Origin: Odobenus rosmarus divergens
Lineage: Eukaryota; Chordata; Mammalia; Carnivora; Odobenidae
NCBI RefSeq assembly: GCF_000321225.1
Contig: NW_004451517.1
Location: forward strand, 1-64,000
Direction: 5' to 3'
DNA: 64,000 nt
A program made the position numbers and the translations under genes. Shown here in pieces: positions 32,671 through 44,619 of this stretch. The stretch's first letter is position 1, and each line of letters begins with the position of its first letter. The notes below the pieces were generated by a model. It searched no databases, had not been told where the DNA came from, and saw only the letters and a program-made list of their open reading frames with translations.

Positions 32671-34579
32671 TTTTTAAAAAGTGAGCTGATTTTAGGAAAC
32701 ATACTCAATATAGAATAGTACGTGTTATAAGAGTATGGCAAAAATAATGCAGGAGGTATGGGGGTGCTTGACATTTGGGAAACATGATGCAAGAAATATA
32801 TATTAAACTGGGGTCTCTTTTAAGGCAGGAAAATGGAGAAAAGAGCCAAATAGATTGAATAAAAAAAACAAAAATATTTTGTGAATAACTTGGGATCTCT
32901 TGGAACTCTCTATTCTACACTGGGTACAGCTGGTGGTGAGTTTTCTCTGCTTTGAAGGTCAAGAATAACTTGGGAAGAAACAAGAAACAATAAAGGTAAG
33001 ACTTCTAATACAAAGCCTCCACTGGCCAATGGAGAGGCTCATCGAGAAGAGGAAGAAGGGACAAGTAAGAAATGTTGGAAGGTCTCAGTCGAACACTTTG
33101 GGGACTGTCAAAACCGTGAGCTGAGTAGTTAAGTCTTGCAGCTTCCCACACGAATGGCTATAGCCATTCAACATTAGCCAGCTCTATGCCTCTTCCTGGT
33201 ACCATGGACAGCAGCCAGACCTACTTGGGTGAGAGAGCTCGTGACTACAAAGGGCAAGAATTTTACCTCCATTCCATGGTGTCTGGGTTTGCATTAGGGT
33301 CTGTTTGGAATACAGGGTTTGAAAGCAAGGAGTTCATCTACTGGGACATCTTGCCCTTTCACAAAGAGCTACATAGAAGTCCAGGAGGCGTGAGGGGAGT
33401 GTGCTGGACGTAGGGTAGGAAAGGTTGGTCCAAACTGCCACTTGGCCAAGTCACAGAGTTAGTGACAGAGCATGACCCCTCTTGGAATCTCCCCTTCCTC
33501 TTCTGCAAAATAAACTTGATCCTCCACTGGCTCCCATGACACAGAATAAGTGCCAGACCGACATTCAGTGAAAGGGCTTCAGAGGATACTTCTCTTGGGT
33601 GTGGGGCAGCGGCTGAGGTGGCCTTGTTTAGTGCTGCACCTCTGCTTCCCAGCACATCACCTGCCACATGGTCAGCACTTCAGCCAGCGCTTGAGGAAGG
33701 AAGAAAGGACAGAGGATGCATTGCTCATGTGCCTCCCTGTTTGCAGCCTACAGCGCTGAGACTGGCACCCAGGGGCCCACTGCCATAGCCCTCCTTCCTA
33801 AGCAGTCTGTGTCTCTCTTACAGGGTGCAGAGCCCAGGAGGCAGGCTTATTGGCACACTCGACTCATATTTAGCAGTGGCAGAGCTCAAAAGGAGTGGTG
33901 GGGGCCTACCCCCGCAGCACAGGGCCCATCAGAAGGCCCAGAGTGCTAGGAGTCTTGGAAATGCTCCTTTACCTCCACCTCTCAGCCTGGAGTTCAGGAA
34001 TATTCCTCCCACTTCATTTCCAACTGCAGACACCTGGTGAGGTGAGTCTCTGGGGAGTCTGGTTTGTAGGAGGCTGGCTCTCAAGGCTTTTGTGATGAAG
34101 TCACAGGCCCTTGATGTATTATTCAGGCTGGGTACCAATCAATGCCAGACGCCCATCCATCCTCCACTGGTCCCCCTGCTTGGGTTCTGCTGTTTCAGAA
34201 GCAAGTGCTAAAATCCAAAGAGAAATTGCCTGCCTTTCTTTCAGTGTAAATACCTGGCACCAGTCACTGGGGAGAGATGCTAGTTCCATATCGTCTGATC
34301 CCATTATTTCCAGTTTTCTTGCTGGTTGTAATTACCCCTTGTGCCTTTAACCTTAGGGGGAGGACACAACATTTCAGCTGCAGGTAAAAGTTGGGCTAGT
34401 TTTGGATTTGCTGAAATGCTGTATCTCGTTTTGTCTCCATGTCTAGAAAGAGATGCGATCAAAAGCAAAATACCTTGGAAAAAATCAGAATAGACCACCA
34501 GGTACTAGCCAGATACCTGGGGTGTGCAGAGGGCTAGGAGAAGTGCAGCATGGTGGGGGGCTGGGTGCTGACTGGGCGT
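32671..34579. other. Single-copy, no gene recognised
   Basis: The first 450 bases are AT-rich; the remainder is mixed. Frames of 60-100 codons show no family resemblance. A weak MIR-like stretch occurs near 33430-33540. Confidence 0.4.
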
Positions 34580-34965
34580 TGGGGTTTGGGCTCCTGTCCA
34601 CTCTACCATTTCTGAATTAGGGCAACTATGGACAAGTTACTTAGATCTGCTTTACAGAAATGCCAAGATGTATAAGGAGAGATTAGTCCTGTCCACCCTG
34701 CCCTCCTCATGGGGTTCTTGTGCACATAAAATCCAGTAGGAACTTTGGCATCATGCCCTGGTGCCAGGTTGGCCTGAATTCGAATCCCAGCTCTGTTTTT
34801 CAGGCAGCTGTGTGACTTTGTGAAAGTGACTTCACCTCTCTGTGTCTCTCTACGATGGGGAAAATAATACCCCTCTCATAGGGTGGTGAGGGCTAAATGT
34901 GTTAATCTATGTAAAGCACTCAGAACAACGTTTGGAATATAGGAAATGTTTACTGAATGGTAGCC
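34580..34965 (+). repeat. MIR, probably two adjacent copies
   Basis: The stronger copy (about 34745-34965) has GAATTCGAATCCCAGCTCTG, a CAGCTGTGTGACTTTGTG block, TTCACCTCTCTGTGTCTCTC and ATGTAAAGCACTCAGAACAA. A weaker copy lies at 34580-34740. Confidence 0.8.
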
Positions 34966-34984
34966 TCCCTTAGTAGTGAAGGAT

Positions 34985-35100
34985 ATTAATAAGTGCTGTA
35001 ATCCAGGCAATGTACTGACTCAGTTAAATGCATGATCTAATCTAATCTGCACGGAGCCTCAGAAGGGAAGTCTGATGGCCCGCCAGGAAACTGTCTCAGA
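34985..35100 (-). repeat. Probable MIR fragment, antisense
   Basis: GCTGTAATCCAGGCAATGTA and ATGATCTAATCTAATCTGCA resemble the antisense MIR 3' half. Weak. Confidence 0.4.
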
Positions 35101-35161
35101 GGATGAAATAAGATCTGAAGTTTCTGCTACTCACGATATTAGACTTTAAAGCACTTTCTTA

Positions 35162-35355
35162 GGGGCGCCTGGGTGGCTCAGCTGGTTAAGCGGCTGCCTT
35201 CGGCTCAGGTCATGATCCCGGGGTGCTGCAATTGAGCCCCAACTCGGGCTCCCTGCTCAGCAAGGAGTCTGCTTCTCCCTCTCCCTCTGTCTGAAGCTCC
35301 CCCTGCTTGTGCTCTCTCTCTCTGTCAAATAAATAAGTAGAATCTTAAAAAAAAA
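35162..35355 (+). mobile_element. CAN SINE, sense
   Basis: Starts GGGGCGCCTGGGTGGCTCAG, has a (CT)n stretch and ends TCAAATAAATAAGTAGAATC plus A-run. No clean TSD found. Confidence 0.97.
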
Positions 35356-35599
35356 AAAGTGTTCTCCTGGTCTTGCTGGGGAAACGAGTTGAAGAAACTT
35401 TTATTATTCATTTATTTAAATAGATTTTTGCATATTTTTCAAGATTTTATTACAGGCACTTTGTAACCTGGAGTGCTCCTGGGTACGGTGACTTCTCACC
35501 ACTGGCCCCGTGGGTCCCACCGCCCAGGTGTTCACCTAGCGCGCCAGCCTCCTGCACGCGGAGTCTTGACTGCTCTTCTTGGAGCCCTCAGGGTGGGCA

Positions 35600-35735
35600 G
35601 GTGCCTTGGGGGAGGCTTTGGGGCCTCCAGACCCAGGTTTGAATCCTGGCTGTGCCTTTGTAGCTGGGAGGCCTCAAGCATGTTTTTGTCTTCTCCAAGG
35701 TCGCTCCCCTGCTGTATATGGGGGTCGAAAGGGGC
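35600..35735 (+). repeat. MIR fragment
   Basis: CCAGGTTTGAATCCTGGCTG followed by a CTGGGAGGCCTCAAGCATG block matches the MIR 5' half. Confidence 0.65.
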
Positions 35736-37949
35736 CACTCGGGTGCTCGTGTAGGTGGACTGGTCCGGAAGATCGGCCAGCCTAAGACACCCGTTTTCAA
35801 GTGTAACCTGGTCCACGGTCCCACAATGGACAATGCTGTTGTCCATTTTTCCCTTGTTGGTCACGCCTGATTTTTTTCCAGATGGAGGGGAGTCCACATC
35901 ATCCCTCAAGCTCTAGAACCCACAGCTCTAAACACCAGCGGGAGAATTCCACTGTGCAGCACTTTCTCCTGCCCTGCCTCCCGCTCTCCTCTGCTGCCCC
36001 CACCTGTGCCTGTCCGATGGATGTTCTGATAAGGATGCAGGGCTGCAGTGGCCCGATCTGTATCTGCCTCCACCAGTTGCTACTTCACTGCTGCCTCCTG
36101 CCTCGAAAGCCAGTGTCAGGGGCTTGGAAAAATAAATGACAGCACCTGGCTTCGGCCCCGGCACTCTCAAACTCCAACAAACTCTCTGGCACAGTGTCCT
36201 TCTGGGCAGGCCACCTCCTAGGCGGGGCCCAGCATGGAGCTCATCTGTGAGGCACGGGCCCTGGGAACTGATGGACGCCCACCCTCTGCAGATGGGTACG
36301 GCGCAGGACAGCTGGCCAGGACCCTGGGGGGGTTACAGAAACAGCCAAGCTGGGGCCCCAGTGAGGTCCTTCGAGCCCCTCTGCACCACCCACCCTCAGC
36401 TGTACACCCTCGGCAGGTGCTGTCCCCTGAAGTTCCTTGTTGCCCAAATAGTCCAGACCCCCTCCCCTCCAAGAGGCAGGCCCCCCTCTCAGTGGGCTGA
36501 AAGACCTCTTTACAAGGCAGATATGATCAGATCAGCCCAGATTTAAACACACGAGCCTTGGAATACAGACCAAACTCTTTACTTTTGTCCCCCAGCCCTC
36601 CAAATTTCCCAGCTTCGTCTCACACTTCTCCGCCCTATTCTGTGCTCCCCTACCCCAGTCTTTCCTCTGTCCCCTGCCACCCAGGGCCTGCACCTGTGTC
36701 TTAGCCTGCAAAGCACCCCCTCCCCTAGGCAGCCCCACCGTCCCATCAGATTTCATCCCAGATGGGGCCCCTTCCAGATCCGCTCCTGCCCAGTGCCCTT
36801 GTGCAGGTCGGGGCGGCTCCCCTTCACCAGAGATTTCAGTTGCCATTTTTAATGTGTCTTTGATTCCTTCTCTGCACATGGACCAAGAGACCAGGACAGG
36901 GACTTGCAGGTTAGGCTCTTCAGAAGCACAGAATTTGGGGTCCAGCATGTTTATCAGGGATTGGCACCTGTCAGAGGAAGTCAAAGACAGGGGAAGTGGG
37001 ACTGAGCAGAGGGAGAAGTCCAGCACTGGTGTGGCAAGGCTGGGCCCCATTGGTGGTCGGGGGTGGGGAGGGGGGGCTGCAGCAGGGGAGCCCAGCATGG
37101 TCCTGCCTCGAGGCCCGACAGCCGGACCTTTGGCCCCAGCGTGGCTCAGTTGCCAATGCCAGGTGCGCTGGGAGGGCGTGACCTCGTGAAGGACGCTCTC
37201 ACAGCTGGGCAGTCCTTCCTTGAAGGGGGGCAGGGCACCTCTCCCTGCACAGCACGCATGCGTCCATGGGGCTCAGCAGAGGGTATAAATCCAGCCTGGT
37301 GCTCCTATTCCAGTGGAGCAGCCTCCTCCGAAGGGGATGTGCTTCCGAATTTGCATGAGGGCAGCATATGGCCTGGCAGCCCCAGACATTCCAGCGGACA
37401 GAACGGAGGAAGACCCTTCAAACCTCTAGCTAGGGACCCCAGACACATGCAGCTGCCCTGGCCTGGCCCTCCATTTACCAAAGAGTTGATACCAAGCAGG
37501 TTTGTGCTCAATTAGAATTCTATGCGTCTGTTTGTTTCTTTGATGGAAACACCTTCAGTCTTGTTTTTCAAATCCATCAGCTGGCACTCCCCAGCCCCAG
37601 AGCTATGGGACAGACGGCAGGGGCTGGCCCCGTTCCTCTCGCTCTCTCCACCGCCAACAAGAACTTGTTACTGTTTTCAGGTGTGGAGCTAGAAGGTGCA
37701 AAGTGTCTGTGTGTCTCTTGCACAGTATCGGGGAGGAGCAGAGTGCAGGAGCCAAGGAGCTCAGCTCTCGACTTATCTCTTCATTTTCAATAACATCAGA
37801 AGCATTGAAGGACTTTTTCCTTCCCAGGGAGAGTTCTCCTTCAGTAATATTATCTTGGCCAGCCAGGCAGGAAGAGAGGAGATTTTTCTAAGCCCAGACC
37901 CAAGTACATCTAAGTGCACTCCTCCCTCTCACCCCCTGCTGCCCCCTAC
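35736..37949. other. Single-copy GC-rich, no gene recognised
   Basis: Frames up to 188 codons (minus, 36532-37098) and 150 codons (plus, 37063-37515) overlap frames on the other strand, are rich in Pro, Gly and Ser, and resemble no family. A G-run cluster lies at about 37046-37078. I find no paired splice sites that would support an exon. Confidence 0.4.
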
Positions 37950-38290
37950 TTGAGATTTAAATGCAATTTATGTCAACTTCACTTCTGTTTGCCAAGTGAC
38001 TTTCATTCTAAACATATCCCGTAACACTTCACGCAGATAAAGAATAACATTTACGAAAATGTGTGATGCGGATGTAGAGAAACCTTGGGCTAGATTTCGA
38101 TGAGTCATAGAATGGAGCAGAAAAGGGGAAGGCAGGTTGGAAAAATTGCTAGGAAATAAAGTAGTGATGGGGTGGGTTGCTAATTAACTAGAAATGAATG
38201 TTTTTCTACTAGTTAATTTTTAAAATGTTTTCAATAACCAATTAATTAGTTTAAAAGCTTAAAGGAGCCCTACGTGTGGGTCAGTAAAGC
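37950..38290. promoter_or_regulatory. Candidate conserved non-coding element with inverted repeat
   Basis: AT-rich single-copy block. A perfect 10-bp inverted repeat AATTAACTAG / CTAGTTAATT (38182-38191 and 38209-38218) with a 17-base spacer carries two homeodomain cores. A further ATTAATTAG lies near 38241 and a CAAGTGACTTTCATTC block near 37995. No coding frame. Conservation not tested. Confidence 0.35.
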
Positions 38291-38354
38291 CACTTCCTTA
38301 AGCTAAGACATGTCAACCCCCACACACCTTGGGAGGAGGCACCACATCAGCTAC

Positions 38355-38520
38355 CATCACAATGACTACTCTTTATTGAGCTCTTACTGGTTACCAAGCT
38401 CCTTAAACATGTTTCAATTTTTAATGAACCCTATGGAGCTGTCATTCGATGTCTATTTCGTAGACAAGGCACCGAGGCAGAGAGAGTTGCTCCTTGCCCA
38501 AGGTCAGCACCGTTTATGTC
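38355..38520 (-). repeat. MIR, antisense
   Basis: TTTATTGAGCTCTTACTGGT, an AGACAAGGCACCGAGGCAGA block and CTCCTTGCCCAAGGTCAGCA follow antisense MIR order. Confidence 0.75.
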
Positions 38521-38654
38521 CACGGTCCACCATCTGCTCACCCATTCAGTGTTTGTCTGAGCCCAGGAGAGTCCACCGAAATCTCCTTCCTGATCGCCCA
38601 TCTGGCTTCATCTTGGCTCTGGACCCACAGGGCTTTATGAAGTGATGCTGATGC

Positions 38655-38800
38655 GTTGTGGGTAGGAGCACCTTGGTGGGCAACAGCTGGGTTCAGATCC
38701 AAGTTCTGGTATTGGTGCATTGTGTGATCAGGGCAAGAAACCGTGTCTTTCTGAGCCTCTGCTTTCCAACCTGGGAAACAGAGGGAGTTACAGGAATCCT
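38655..38800 (+). repeat. MIR
   Basis: GGGTTCAGATCCAAGTTCTG, GTGTGATCAGGGCAAGAAAC and TGAGCCTCTGCTTTCCAACC follow MIR order. Confidence 0.7.
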
Positions 38801-38839
38801 CCACTTTTTCAAAAGTTTGCATCATGTGACTCCGCTTCT

Positions 38840-39036
38840 TTTTTTTTTTTTAAAGATTTTATTTATTTATTTGAGAGAGAGAGAATGAGAGACAGAGCAC
38901 AAGAGGGAAGAGGGTCAGAGGGAGAAGCAGACTCCCTGCTGAGCAAGGAGCCCAACGCGGGACTCGATCCCGGGACTCCAGGATCATGACCCAAGCCGAA
39001 GGCAGTCGCTTAACCAACTGAGCCACCCAGGCGCCC
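38840..39036 (-). mobile_element. CAN SINE, antisense, perfect TSD
   Basis: T-run, TAAAGATTTTATTTATTTAT, a GAGAGA stretch and the end AGCCACCCAGGCGCCC. The 15-bp TSD TGTGACTCCGCTTCT at 38825-38839 and 39037-39051 is identical on both sides. Confidence 0.98.
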
Positions 39037-39051
39037 TGTGACTCCGCTTCT

Positions 39052-39611
39052 ATAAGAGACCTGTGTTAGGATATGGCTAACGAAAGAAATCCAAGGAGAA
39101 TTTCTGCTTTTACAAAAAAGGTGAAAAGTGAAAATCGAATTCAGCGTTTGTTTTGTATTGAGGCTTCACAGAGGCTTCGAGGGTGGCGCGCCCCCCAGCT
39201 CCTTCCCAGGGAACCACACGCAGCCTCTCAGCCTCCAGCCTCCAGAGCCTGAACTGTGCCTGTGGGCATCCGTGCTTTATCTCGATCAATTTTGTGACTT
39301 CGTTAGCAAGATGTGTCCTAAGGTATCAGAAAAACCTAAAAGAGATGATTTTTTTGCGTCTGGGAACACTCAAAGAATTTTCCATGTAAATTAATGGTAA
39401 TTGCTTCTTGGCTTTATGCCATGGCTGCTTATGAAAGTTTTCGTAGGAACGCTCTACTTTCAGAGAGCAGGGGGAGACCTGTATCACCTTGTTGAGTTGT
39501 TGTTAGTAATAAGTGAAATGGTTAAAAACTGTATCTGGCACATTGCGGACACTAAACTTTTTATTGATATGGCTCTTACGTGTTACCAAGTGCTTCTGAG
39601 TTCACCACCCT
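39052..39611. other. Single-copy, no gene recognised
   Basis: Short frames only. A MIR-like bit near 39490-39560 is too weak to call. Confidence 0.4.
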
Positions 39612-39790
39612 AGACAGTGTTTTTCAAAGTATGTTGCATGGACCACCTTCATTAGGGTGACATGGGAGGCCTGTAAAGCACACGGATTCCAGGGTCCTAC
39701 CCAAGCCCCCCTGAACCTGAATGGTGGGGGTAGGGCCCAGGAGTCTGCATTCTCAGGAGGCCCCCCCACCCCCAGCCTGGTAATTCAGCC
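39612..39790. repeat. MER5/MER58-like hAT relic
   Basis: GTGTTTTTCAAAGTATGTTG and a GGGTAGGGCCCAGGAGTCTG block have the layout of short hAT elements. Confidence 0.55.
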
Positions 39791-39872
39791 GCCTGCCAAG
39801 TCTGAGGACCCTGCAGTATCACAGGTCAGTGGGCATGAGGACAGTGAGCCCACACAGGGGCCAGGGACTGAA

Positions 39873-40215
39873 CATTCGGGTCCCCGAAATTCATAAGTTG
39901 AAATCTAACCCCCAAGGTTTTGGTGTTAGGAGGTAGGGCCTGTGGGATGTGGTTAGGTCATGACAGGGGAGCTGGAGCCCCCATGGTGGGATTCGTGGCC
40001 TTTCAAGACCAGGAGAGCCCATCTCCCTCTCCACCGCTTGAGGACACAGTGAGAAGGAGAACTTCTGCACGCCAGGGAGCACACCCCCACCAGGAGATTC
40101 ACTGGCCAGCGCCTTGATCTTGGACTTCCCAGTCTCCAGAACGGTGAGAAATCCATGTCTGCTGTTAAGCTCCCCACTTATGGAGGTCATTACCGCCCCC
40201 CAAACAGACTAAGAC
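39873..40215 (+). repeat. MaLR (MST/MLT1-type) LTR
   Basis: AATTCATAAGTTGAAATCTA, CCCCCAAGGTTTTGGTGTTA, a GTTAGGTCATGACAGGGG block, GCCTTGATCTTGGACTTCCC, CAGTCTCCAGAACGGTGAGA and the terminal CAGACTAAGACAA are in full order. Confidence 0.85.
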
Positions 40216-40622
40216 AACCGGAAAAAGAGTTAAATCAAAGAGCCTTGAATGTACTGTCTTCTACCTTCCTGGAAACCGGATAGGAGCGGAGGTAGCCACC
40301 AACACAGGTCTTACTTGGGAGGAGGGCGAGGATCTGGCGGATGGAATGGTTCCCTGCTTTGCTCACCTCACGTTCCCCAGAACACAGTAGGCAATCATAC
40401 CCAACCTTCTGACCTTGAGGGAGCGCGGTGACCCGCATCTTCTTCCCCAAATCTGCCGCAGCTCTCCAAGCCCACTCTTTACTTCACTTCCATCACAGGG
40501 CTGCATTTTTAGAAGGGAAAATAAATCGAGCCATTGATCCACAGCAAGTTATCATATGAAGGCAACAAGGTGTTGAGGAAAGAACTAGGACTTTGGAAGC
40601 AGACTGCCATCACTGATGCATC

Positions 40623-40623
<1 letters not shown>

Positions 40624-40657
<34 letters not shown>
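40624..40657 (+). repeat. (AC)n microsatellite
   Basis: About 17 uninterrupted AC units. Confidence 0.97.
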
Positions 40658-40659
<2 letters not shown>

Positions 40660-40660
<1 letters not shown>

Positions 40661-41160
40661 CCACCTGCCATCTGCCAGGCACCACGTGGGCATTTGGGGT
40701 GGCATGGTGTACAGGAAAGTGGTCCTGGCCCTTCTCACAGGATTTACATTCGTGTGCGTGCCTGTGTGTGCCAACAACTTACAAAGCACTTACTTCGCAG
40801 TCCAATAAGTGCTGTGATTAGAGAAATCTGGAAGCGGGGAGACCGGGACCCTTAAAGGAACAAAGAAGCTTAGAGCAGGGAGAGAAGGGGTGAGAGAGAG
40901 ACACAGGGAGGAGAGAGAGAGAATATGACGGAACGAGAATGGATTTAGGATGGTGATAAATGGGCTGGACAGGAGGCGGGGGTAGGTGATGAGCTCCTCT
41001 GGGAACCACATTAAGGAGTTTGTACTTTCTCCTCCAGAGCACTGGGGAGCCCCTGGAGGATACGGAGCTCCGTAGGTAGGGCTTGACCATTGAGAGAGCT
41101 CTGACTGCAGGTTGGCGGATAGACAGAAGGACTGGGGTGGGGGGAGGCGGGCGGTCAAGA
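40660..41160 (-). repeat. L2, antisense
   Basis: CTGCCAGGCACCACGTGGGC, a GTGGTCCTGGCCCTTCTC block, CCAATAAGTGCTGTGATTAG, AAGGAGTTTGTACTTTCTCC and GAGAGCTCTGACTGCAGGTT follow antisense L2 order. Two overlapping minus-strand frames of 174 and 191 codons here are repeat-derived. Confidence 0.7.
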
Positions 41161-42389
41161 GCTGTGTTGTGAGTGCAGAAGCGCCCCGTCTCACCTCTTG
41201 CTGGCTCTGACCTGTTGAGGCCCAGGGCTCCCATGGCACGGAGGCAGAGGGGCTCCTTGTGTGCAGGGTTGAGTAAGTGATCACATGCGGGCCAGCCTGG
41301 CACACCGTGTACATATGTCAGCAATGGCAGCGGTCCTCTTGTGGCTGCCCTTTGGCCCCATCTTGGGCTTGGAGTCTGGGTGACTTCCTTCATGTCCCTG
41401 TTAGTGCCTCAGGGGCTGGAGAAGCCCTGCCCACGCCAGCATCAGGACCTGCCAATCATTCCAAACCCCAGGCCTTGGGCGGGGGGGCAGGGGGGGCAGG
41501 GCTCTGAGGTCCTGACAGCGGCGTTTCTCTGCAGGATGACCCTGGCCCGGCCAGCAGGTTGATGTGGGCAGGGCCCCTGCACGCCCCTGGACCTGAGCCC
41601 CAGCCCCGGTCAGAAATGTGTCTTTAATAGCGACTTGTGCCCCTCGGCTGATGGGCCGTGAACTTCCCACAGCCCGAGTGCAGAGTGAACTAGATGAAGG
41701 GGGGTTTCGGAGACGAGTGTGCAGGCGTCCAGCACCCAGCCTCTTCCCAGGCCCTTCCTGGCATCTGTCCTCTTTGTGCGGGGTTCAAGACCAGAGGCTG
41801 CCAAGTTTCTGACTGCGTCTCTTGCTGTGGCAGCCGGTCAACATCTTAATAGCTCAACCAGCTAACAAAAGCCAGGGGAAGCCGAGTGTGCACAGAGAAC
41901 TGTTCACTCCCCGGCCGCAGGGCAGAGGGCGAGGTGGGGCGGCAGGGGCACCAGAGAGAGGCCCTCTCCTCAAAAATACAGAGGATGCTGGCTGCCTGGG
42001 CCTTCAGAGGGGGGCCCACGCTCAGCACAAGCCTTCAGGCCCTTCTTAGGGGATGAGATACTCCGAGGAAGCTGGCCAAGGAAGAGGAAATCCACCGGGT
42101 CAGAAATGGCGCGAGTGGCAATTGCCCCGTGCAGAGGGACTCCTCTCCGTCCACTTGCTCGCTCATTGTCCACAACGCGGTGGCCTGCTGCTCTCTACAG
42201 AGAGGCTGTGTTCTGTGCAGTTCTGGGGGGGCGTGGCGCAGACGGCCCAAGTTCAGGTCTGGCTGTGTGCTTCCGAGGGAGGGAGGCCAGCCTGAACTCG
42301 AGCCTCTGCACCCGGGATGCAGGATGTTGGGAGGATGAAGTGAGCCACTGGCCGATCGGAAGCCAGGACAGTGCACGTGGGATGAATGT
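41161..42389. other. Single-copy GC-rich, no gene recognised
   Basis: Apart from the G-run tract at 41477-41501 I see no feature. Multiple frames overlap on both strands. Confidence 0.4.
41477..41501 (+). other. Strong G-quadruplex motif
   Basis: Four G-runs of 3, 7, 7 and 3 bases separated by loops of 1-2 bases, a textbook short-loop pattern. Confidence 0.75.
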
Positions 42390-42770
42390 GCTAACACAGG
42401 TTTGGGCAAGGCTACAAGAATGTGGTGGGCGCTGGAGCTGGGAGTGCAGCCGAGGACAAGACACTGATGTCATTCAGGTGGGACAGACAGACCCAGAAGG
42501 AGTTGCAAGTGCAAAGGCCCTGGGGTGGGAGGGAGTGTGGTGTGTTTGAGGATGCACAGGGAGGCCACGGGGCTGGAGAGGAGTGGTTGCAGGGGGAAGG
42601 GCAGAGAGCGCTTGAGGCCGTGCAGAACCTGAGAGTCATGGTAAGGACTTTGGCTGCCAATGAGGGAGGAAGGCATGCGGGGTTAAAAGATACCTATTTT
42701 AGAGCACCTACTGTGTGCCGAGTGCTGGGGATCCAAGAGTAGGAAGGCAGGTATGGCTCCCCTTCAGAAT
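42390..42770 (-). repeat. L2, antisense (two segments)
   Basis: GAGTTGCAAGTGCAAAGGCC, GTTTGAGGATGCACAGGGAG, a GGCTGGAGAGGAGTGG block and TCATGGTAAGGACTTTGGCT are typical antisense L2. From 42695 GAGCACCTACTGTGTGCCGA gives the antisense 3' end. Confidence 0.75.
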
Positions 42771-43499
42771 CCAAGAGGACTTTCTTCTGAAGAGCTCCAA
42801 GGCCATCTGTGAGGATTGCCTCACTTATGCCCCAACCACCATGTCCAGCAGCTCACACCCATTTGGCAGGTAGAGAAACCGAAGCCAGAGGGCACTCCCA
42901 TACCCAGGAAGACTGCTGTGCGGCCAGGCTCCCTTGTTCTCTGGTTTCTGGTTGGGTTGCCTAACAGGAGCCTCCAGCACTTGTCCAGGGGGTGGGAGGA
43001 GAGAGGGGCTGTGGTATCTATGCCTCTGGTTGCCTCTTTTGGAGCTAGGGCTGACAGCACCTGCATTCCTCTACCTCTGTGGGGGGACCGCTAGCTGCAG
43101 GTCTTGCCAGGGGCCAAGAGCCCTTCCTTGGAAAGGGGGTAACAGCTTCCGTGGTTGCTAGTCTAGGGTGGGAGCCCTGCGTCTTGTGGTTCCCACACCT
43201 TTGTAAAGAAGACTGTCATTAAGTTCATGGTTTTCACCCCTTTTGAGTGGGTGCTGTTTTACCCAGGAACTGCAGGACACACAATGAATAGGGAACAAAA
43301 CAGGAAGATACCACGGAGGGTCCCCATGATATCACCAAGTGGCTGAAGCCCATCCTTTGCTGGATGTCCTGCTACAGGAGCCAGTAACAGTCCTCATGCC
43401 ATTCGGAGGTTGATTTTCTGTTCCGTCCAAAGCGATTCAGTCATGCAGCAGGGGTCATCCTCCCCGCCGCCTTACTTTCCCCGGGCGCCCAGCATCCGG
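42771..43499. other. Single-copy, no gene recognised
   Basis: No repeat anchor beyond short MIR-like traces near 42845-42920 (TTTGGCAGGTAGAGAAACCG). Confidence 0.4.
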
Positions 43500-43735
43500 T
43501 GAAGAAGATAGGCTCCAGGCTAGACAGAAGTAGGATCAAATCCCAACCTGGCCACTTAAGAGCTGCGTGAACTTGGGCAGGTTACTTAACCTCTCTGCGC
43601 ATCAGCTTTCTGTTTCCTACCCTGGGAAGGATAAGGGTTCCTACCCCATGGGGTTACAGTTGTAAGATTCAGTGAATGACTTCACAGTGCCTGGCACATA
43701 GCGAACCCTCTAAAGGTTGCTTAATGCTGCTTTTT
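43500..43735 (+). repeat. MIR
   Basis: AGGATCAAATCCCAACCTGG, GTGAACTTGGGCAGGTTACT, TAACCTCTCTGCGCATCAGC and CAGTGCCTGGCACATAGCGA follow MIR order almost full length. Confidence 0.88.
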
Positions 43736-44264
43736 TACCCTTACTTTTGCACACTGAAAATAATTTTGCTGCATTTCCATTACTGAAATGAAGAATGGTG
43801 CTCGTAATTTTTTTCTGCCTCAACATACCCATTAGTAAATAGCCCTTGGATGCTGCCCTGGGTGGGAGTGGCATTCATGAGGATTCTGTTTGTGACTTGA
43901 ACAATGCTCCATCTCTGAATCCCATACCACCCGTGACATGCTGGGTGGCACTCTGCTCCAACCCACCGTGGGGTCTGGGGGTGGTTGTCTTAACGCAGAG
44001 GAGGGCACGTCCCAGGGTGCTCAGGTAGGATATCAGGTTGTGTCCTTCCCGTGTCTTCTGTGGGGCAGGTACCCAGCAATATTTCCGAGCTTGGCTGTCT
44101 CCGGACAGAGGGGCCAGCGCTTAAGGAGCCCATGACGTGCAGACCTCAGAGCACCAGCTGGGGAGGCAGCAATGAGTTTTGATGGATGAGTTCATTGTTT
44201 TCTGAAGAGGACTGATGTGAAGATGCCAATTATTTTTCCCCTTCCAGGATGTTTAAACTTTCTC
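43736..44264. other. No recognisable feature
   Basis: Single-copy; only short frames. Confidence 0.4.
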
Positions 44265-44450
44265 GATCCATCCATCCGTTCCTTTATTCCGTCAATATGT
44301 ATTGACTGCCCTTTATATTCTGGTGGCTGTTTTAGGTGCTGGGGATATAATGGTTAACACGACAGAAAATTCCAAATACAGACCTCCCTCCCTCTGGGAC
44401 ACCCAATTAAAAGCTGAAAGATTAAACAAGCAGAAAATAGACACATAATT
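44265..44450 (-). repeat. L2 3' end, antisense
   Basis: GTATTGACTGCCCTTTATAT, TTTTAGGTGCTGGGGATATA and a GGTTAACACGACAGAAAATT block follow antisense L2 order. Confidence 0.7.
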
Positions 44451-44610
44451 TTTTCCTCCGATTACAAGGCCACAGTGGAAAATATGGAAAGGCACGAGGA
44501 AGAAAGGATCCCGTTCCCCAGAGACCATCACTGTCATATTTCAGGGGATTTTCTTCTGTTCTTCCAACATGTGTATGTTAAGTACCATCAAGACAATTCA
44601 GTGTTTGCAG
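44451..44610. repeat. Old LINE fragment
   Basis: GTGGAAAATATGGAAAGGCA and CAGAGACCATCACTGTCATA resemble old L1ME/HAL1-type 3' sequence. Orientation and family uncertain. Confidence 0.4.
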
Positions 44611-44619
44611 GGTTTTAAC

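Noticed and set aside
36532..37515. 188-codon minus and 150-codon plus frames in GC-rich DNA
   Set aside because: Opposed, overlapping, low-complexity, no splice context or domain.
40624..40657. Regular short repeats considered as a CRISPR-like array
   Set aside because: A plain AC dinucleotide microsatellite in mammalian DNA; no spacers.
40790..41393. Overlapping 174- and 191-codon minus-strand frames
   Set aside because: Both lie largely in antisense L2 and exclude each other by frame.
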